Origin: Pseudomonas vranovensis DSM 16006
Lineage (GTDB): Bacteria > Pseudomonadota > Gammaproteobacteria > Pseudomonadales > Pseudomonadaceae
Direction of reading: 5' to 3'
Assembly (NCBI RefSeq): GCF_000425805.1
Contig: NZ_KE384456.1
Span: forward strand, 62,001-126,000
Length of the DNA stretch: 64,000 bases
Made by a program: the position numbers and the translations under genes. Shown piece by piece: positions 61,849 to 64,000 of the stretch. The first letter of the stretch is position 1. Each line of letters opens with the position of its first letter. Under the pieces are notes generated by a model that made no database searches, was not told where the DNA came from, and was given only the letters and a program-made list of their open reading frames with translations.

Positions 61849-63141
61849 GTGAGCACACCCAGCCAATTCTCCCCGGATCACCCGGTCACCACCCAGCAGC
61901 GCGTCCTCAGCGGCCGCGATCTCTGTTCCCTCTGGTTCTCCCTCGGCATCGGCCTGATGGTCCTGCAGACTGGCGCCTTGCTCGGCCCCGGCCTTGGCCT
62001 GGCCAACGCTGTGCTGGCAATTATCATCGGTACGTCCGTGGGCGTTCTGCTGCTGGCGGCCGTCGGCGTCATCGGCAGCGACACGGGGCTCTCGTCCATG
62101 GCCGCGCTGCGTCGTAGCCTGGGTCGCGATGGCGCGCGCCTGCCGGCCCTGCTCAACCTGTTGCAACTGATCGGTTGGGGCTCATTCGAAATCATTGTCA
62201 TGCGTGATGCCGCAAGCCTTTTGGGCGCACGCGCCTTCGGCGAAGACAGCGCGCTGACCAACCCGTTGCTGTGGACCCTGTGCTTCGGTGCTCTGGCAAC
62301 CCTGCTGGCCGTCAGCGGGCCGTTGACCTTCGTACGCAAGATCTTGCGCAAGTGGGGCATCTGGCTGTTGCTGGGCGCTTGCCTGTGGCTGACCTGGAAC
62401 CTGTTCGCCAAGGCGGATCTGGCCGCCTTGTGGGCGCGTGCCGGTGATGGCTCGATGTCGCTCGCCGTGGGTGTCGACATCGCCATCGCCATGCCGCTGT
62501 CGTGGCTGCCGCTGATTGCCGACTATTCACGCTTCAGCCGCCATGCCAGTCGTGTGTTCATCGGCACGGCACTGGGCTACTTCGTGGGCAACGTGTGGAT
62601 GATGAGCCTGGGTGTGGCTTATACCTTGGCCTTTGCTCCGGCAGGGGAGGTCAATACCTTGCTCCTGGCGCTGGCTGGCGCCGGCCTGGGTATTCCGCTG
62701 CTGCTGATCCTGCTCGACGAATCGGAAAAGGCCTTTGCCGATATCCATTCGGCGGCGGTTTCCACCGGCCTGCTGATTCGCCTGAAGGTCGAACACCTGG
62801 CCTTGGCCATCGGCGTGCTGTGTACCCTGATCGCCTGCTTTGCACCCATGGCGCAGTACCAGAACTTCCTGCTGCTGATCGGCTCGGTGTTTGCCCCGCT
62901 GTTCGGCGTGGTGCTGGTCGATCATTTCATCGTGCGTCGCCGTCGCAGCGATGCCAGCCCGATCCATAGCCTGCATTGGCGTGCGCTGTTCGCATGGGGC
63001 TGCGGCGTTGCCACTTATCACCTGCTGGCACACTACGCCGCGGATGTCGGCTCGACCCTGCCGGCCTTGCTGCTGGCAGGGTGCGTGTACTGGATGGCGG
63101 CGCCGTCCGTCAGCCTCGACCGGGAAACAACGCCGGCTTGA
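61849..63141 (+). CDS. cytX: Hydroxymethylpyrimidine transporter CytX (NCS1 family)
   Basis: A 430-residue polytopic membrane protein with about 12 helices. It resembles NCS1 cytosine/purine permeases (WFSLGIGLMVLQTGALLGPGLGLANA, and VGVDIAIAMPLSWLPLIADYSRFSR, the conserved substrate helix). Placement right behind thiC, under the same thiamine context, identifies it as CytX, thought to import HMP for thiamine salvage. GTG at 61849 begins the expected N-terminus, but its ribosome site is weak. Its end overlaps the convergent DUF3298 gene by 32 bases. Confidence 0.85.
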   Translation: MSTPSQFSPDHPVTTQQRVLSGRDLCSLWFSLGIGLMVLQTGALLGPGLGLANAVLAIIIGTSVGVLLLAAVGVIGSDTGLSSMAALRRSLGRDGARLPALLNLLQLIGWGSFEIIVMRDAASLLGARAFGEDSALTNPLLWTLCFGALATLLAVSGPLTFVRKILRKWGIWLLLGACLWLTWNLFAKADLAALWARAGDGSMSLAVGVDIAIAMPLSWLPLIADYSRFSRHASRVFIGTALGYFVGNVWMMSLGVAYTLAFAPAGEVNTLLLALAGAGLGIPLLLILLDESEKAFADIHSAAVSTGLLIRLKVEHLALAIGVLCTLIACFAPMAQYQNFLLLIGSVFAPLFGVVLVDHFIVRRRRSDASPIHSLHWRALFAWGCGVATYHLLAHYAADVGSTLPALLLAGCVYWMAAPSVSLDRETTPA

Positions 63142-63856
63142 TGATGCCGTTCAGGCGCGGGTAGGGGATCTTGAGTTCGATGTGGCCCATGGAATAGGGG
63201 GCGATGGCATACACTTCGTACTTGAGCACCACCGCGCCGTACGTCAGGGCAATGTGCGGGGTCTGGCGGAAAGGCCAGGTCTTGACGAACTCGGCGTCCT
63301 TGTCCATGCCAGTGCTGATCAGCCAGCCCTTGTGGGCTTCCTCGGCAGTCTTCCAGAACGTCGCTTCCTGGCCCGGCACCAGCATGTCCTGCAGGGTCAG
63401 GACCTTGTCCTGCTGGCGCGAATAGTTGATGAAGCCGCGCCCGGGCATGCCATGGGCGCCGCCGGTGTCCAGGTAACTCGACAGCTCGATGATCACCAGT
63501 CCGTCATGCTGCTCGCGTACCTTGGCTTGCAGGTAGCTGCTGTGGCGGCTTTCGGCGCTGGCCATGAACGTGTCTTCATAAGCCTTGAGCGAAGTCGGAA
63601 GGGCATCGCGCTCGTTATCCTGGGTCATCTGGAGCAGACGTTTCTCGACGATCGCGTCCAGCTTGGGGTTGGCCGGGAAGTGAATGGTGTCGATATTGAC
63701 CAGGGGGCAGTCAGCCGTATTGCAACCGGGCTTGATGTGCTCCCAACGATCGCGCTTGACCTCCAGTGGCGTGCGCATATTGGGCTGGAACAAGCTTTGA
63801 CAGGCGCCCAGGGCCAGGGCCAGCACGGCCACGGTAGTCAGTTTCACAAGCGTCAT
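63110..63856 (-). CDS. DUF3298 (RsiV-like) lipoprotein
   Basis: A 248-residue lipoprotein with lipobox LGAC at about residue 19. The periplasmic part has the DUF4163/DUF3298 features (SYLDTGGAHGMPGRGFINYSRQQDKVLTLQDML and a C-terminal APYSMGHIELKIPYPRL) found in RsiV, a lysozyme-binding anti-sigma factor of Bacillus. Here there is no sigma factor beside it and no membrane anchor, so it is a free lipoprotein of unknown role. Cys pair GCNTADC could form a disulphide. Its stop lies inside the cytX coding end on the opposite strand. Confidence 0.82.
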   Translation of the reverse strand: MTLVKLTTVAVLALALGACQSLFQPNMRTPLEVKRDRWEHIKPGCNTADCPLVNIDTIHFPANPKLDAIVEKRLLQMTQDNERDALPTSLKAYEDTFMASAESRHSSYLQAKVREQHDGLVIIELSSYLDTGGAHGMPGRGFINYSRQQDKVLTLQDMLVPGQEATFWKTAEEAHKGWLISTGMDKDAEFVKTWPFRQTPHIALTYGAVVLKYEVYAIAPYSMGHIELKIPYPRLNGIIKPALFPGRG

Positions 63857-64000
63857 GATGATCCTTGTAAGGCAAAGGTAATCGGGCTTGGACCGTCGGC
63901 ATGGCCTTCAGTTCGCCACTAAGCTCAATACATCAGCAGGCTGCCTATCCTCGCAGCCAGGGCGCTATCTTTAAAGGGGTGAAACGCGACGGTGCGCAGG
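63857..64000. other. Window end, no supported gene
   Basis: The last 144 bases are the upstream region of the DUF3298 gene. AAAGGGG at about 63974-63980 could be the ribosome site of a following plus-strand gene that lies beyond the window, but no start can be supported. Confidence 0.4.

Noticed and set aside
63974..64000. Start of a further plus-strand gene at the window edge
   Set aside because: A ribosome-site-like AAAGGGG is present, but only about 20 bases follow, too little to support a coding call.

Overview
The window is a typical Pseudomonas chromosomal segment, most like the P. putida / P. fluorescens lineages. The reasons are the high-GC coding style, about a dozen copies of the 'CGCGGGGCAAGC' type of pseudomonad REP hairpin between genes, and a gene order (tkt-epd-pgk-fba, a CfcR-type regulator, putA/putP, msbA-hldE, waaA, tolC-thiC) familiar from this genus. 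I found no prophage, insertion sequence, CRISPR array, rRNA or tRNA. Coding density is high and 52 protein genes are called. All functions are inferred from sequence motifs and context, because no database search was possible.

Layout. 1-7.2 kb: housekeeping and envelope genes (thioesterase, Na+/H+ antiporter, EamA transporter, MAPEG protein, lytic transglycosylase MltA, a lipoprotein cytochrome c, a DUF1090 protein, and a LigB-type DNA ligase with an export signal). 7.3-16 kb: metK preceded by an ArsR-methyltransferase fusion (SahR-like), with a perfect palindrome in its promoter region. Divergent from this runs the central carbon block tkt-epd-pgk-(two small lipoproteins)-fba. 16-20.6 kb: a REC-GGDEF-EAL protein (CfcR type), a YgjP-like metalloprotease, a small winged-helix protein, ElaA and a periplasmic solute-binding protein. 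20.6-31.7 kb, all on the minus strand: YccS, a YhiN-like flavoprotein, DbpA helicase, an MdtD-like exporter, a TldE/TldD-like pair and an acyl-CoA dehydrogenase. 31.9-37.7 kb: proline catabolism, with putA and putP divergent across a 353-bp region that holds seven GTTGCA hexamers.

37.8-52.2 kb: rlmJ, then an LPS outer-core assembly cluster (carbamoyltransferase, WapH, Mig-14-like, PIG-L deacetylase, three further glycosyltransferases, a counter-oriented kinase-like protein, WaaL ligase), then msbA (lipid A-core flippase) and hldE (ADP-heptose synthesis). 52.3-57.9 kb: a minus-strand group (Nudix-like protein, aldo/keto reductase, FAD oxidoreductase, SMR pump), a divergent LysR regulator, and waaA (Kdo transferase). 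58-64 kb: tolC, then thiC with a TPP riboswitch and an 18-bp palindrome over its probable promoter, the HMP transporter cytX, and a DUF3298 lipoprotein.

How it works together: the LPS genes span heptose supply (hldE), Kdo addition (waaA), outer-core decoration, flipping (msbA) and O-antigen ligation (waaL). thiC and cytX are synthesis and salvage routes to the same pyrimidine. sahR-like/metK is an autoregulated SAM unit. putA is both the proline catabolic enzyme and the likely repressor of itself and putP. The most interesting signals are regulatory: the palindromes at 9567-9590, 59527-59544 and 61711-61731, and the putA-putP operator cluster. Two proteins have altered catalytic motifs (an EAL domain lacking its metal-binding Asn, and a kinase-like protein lacking its catalytic Asp).
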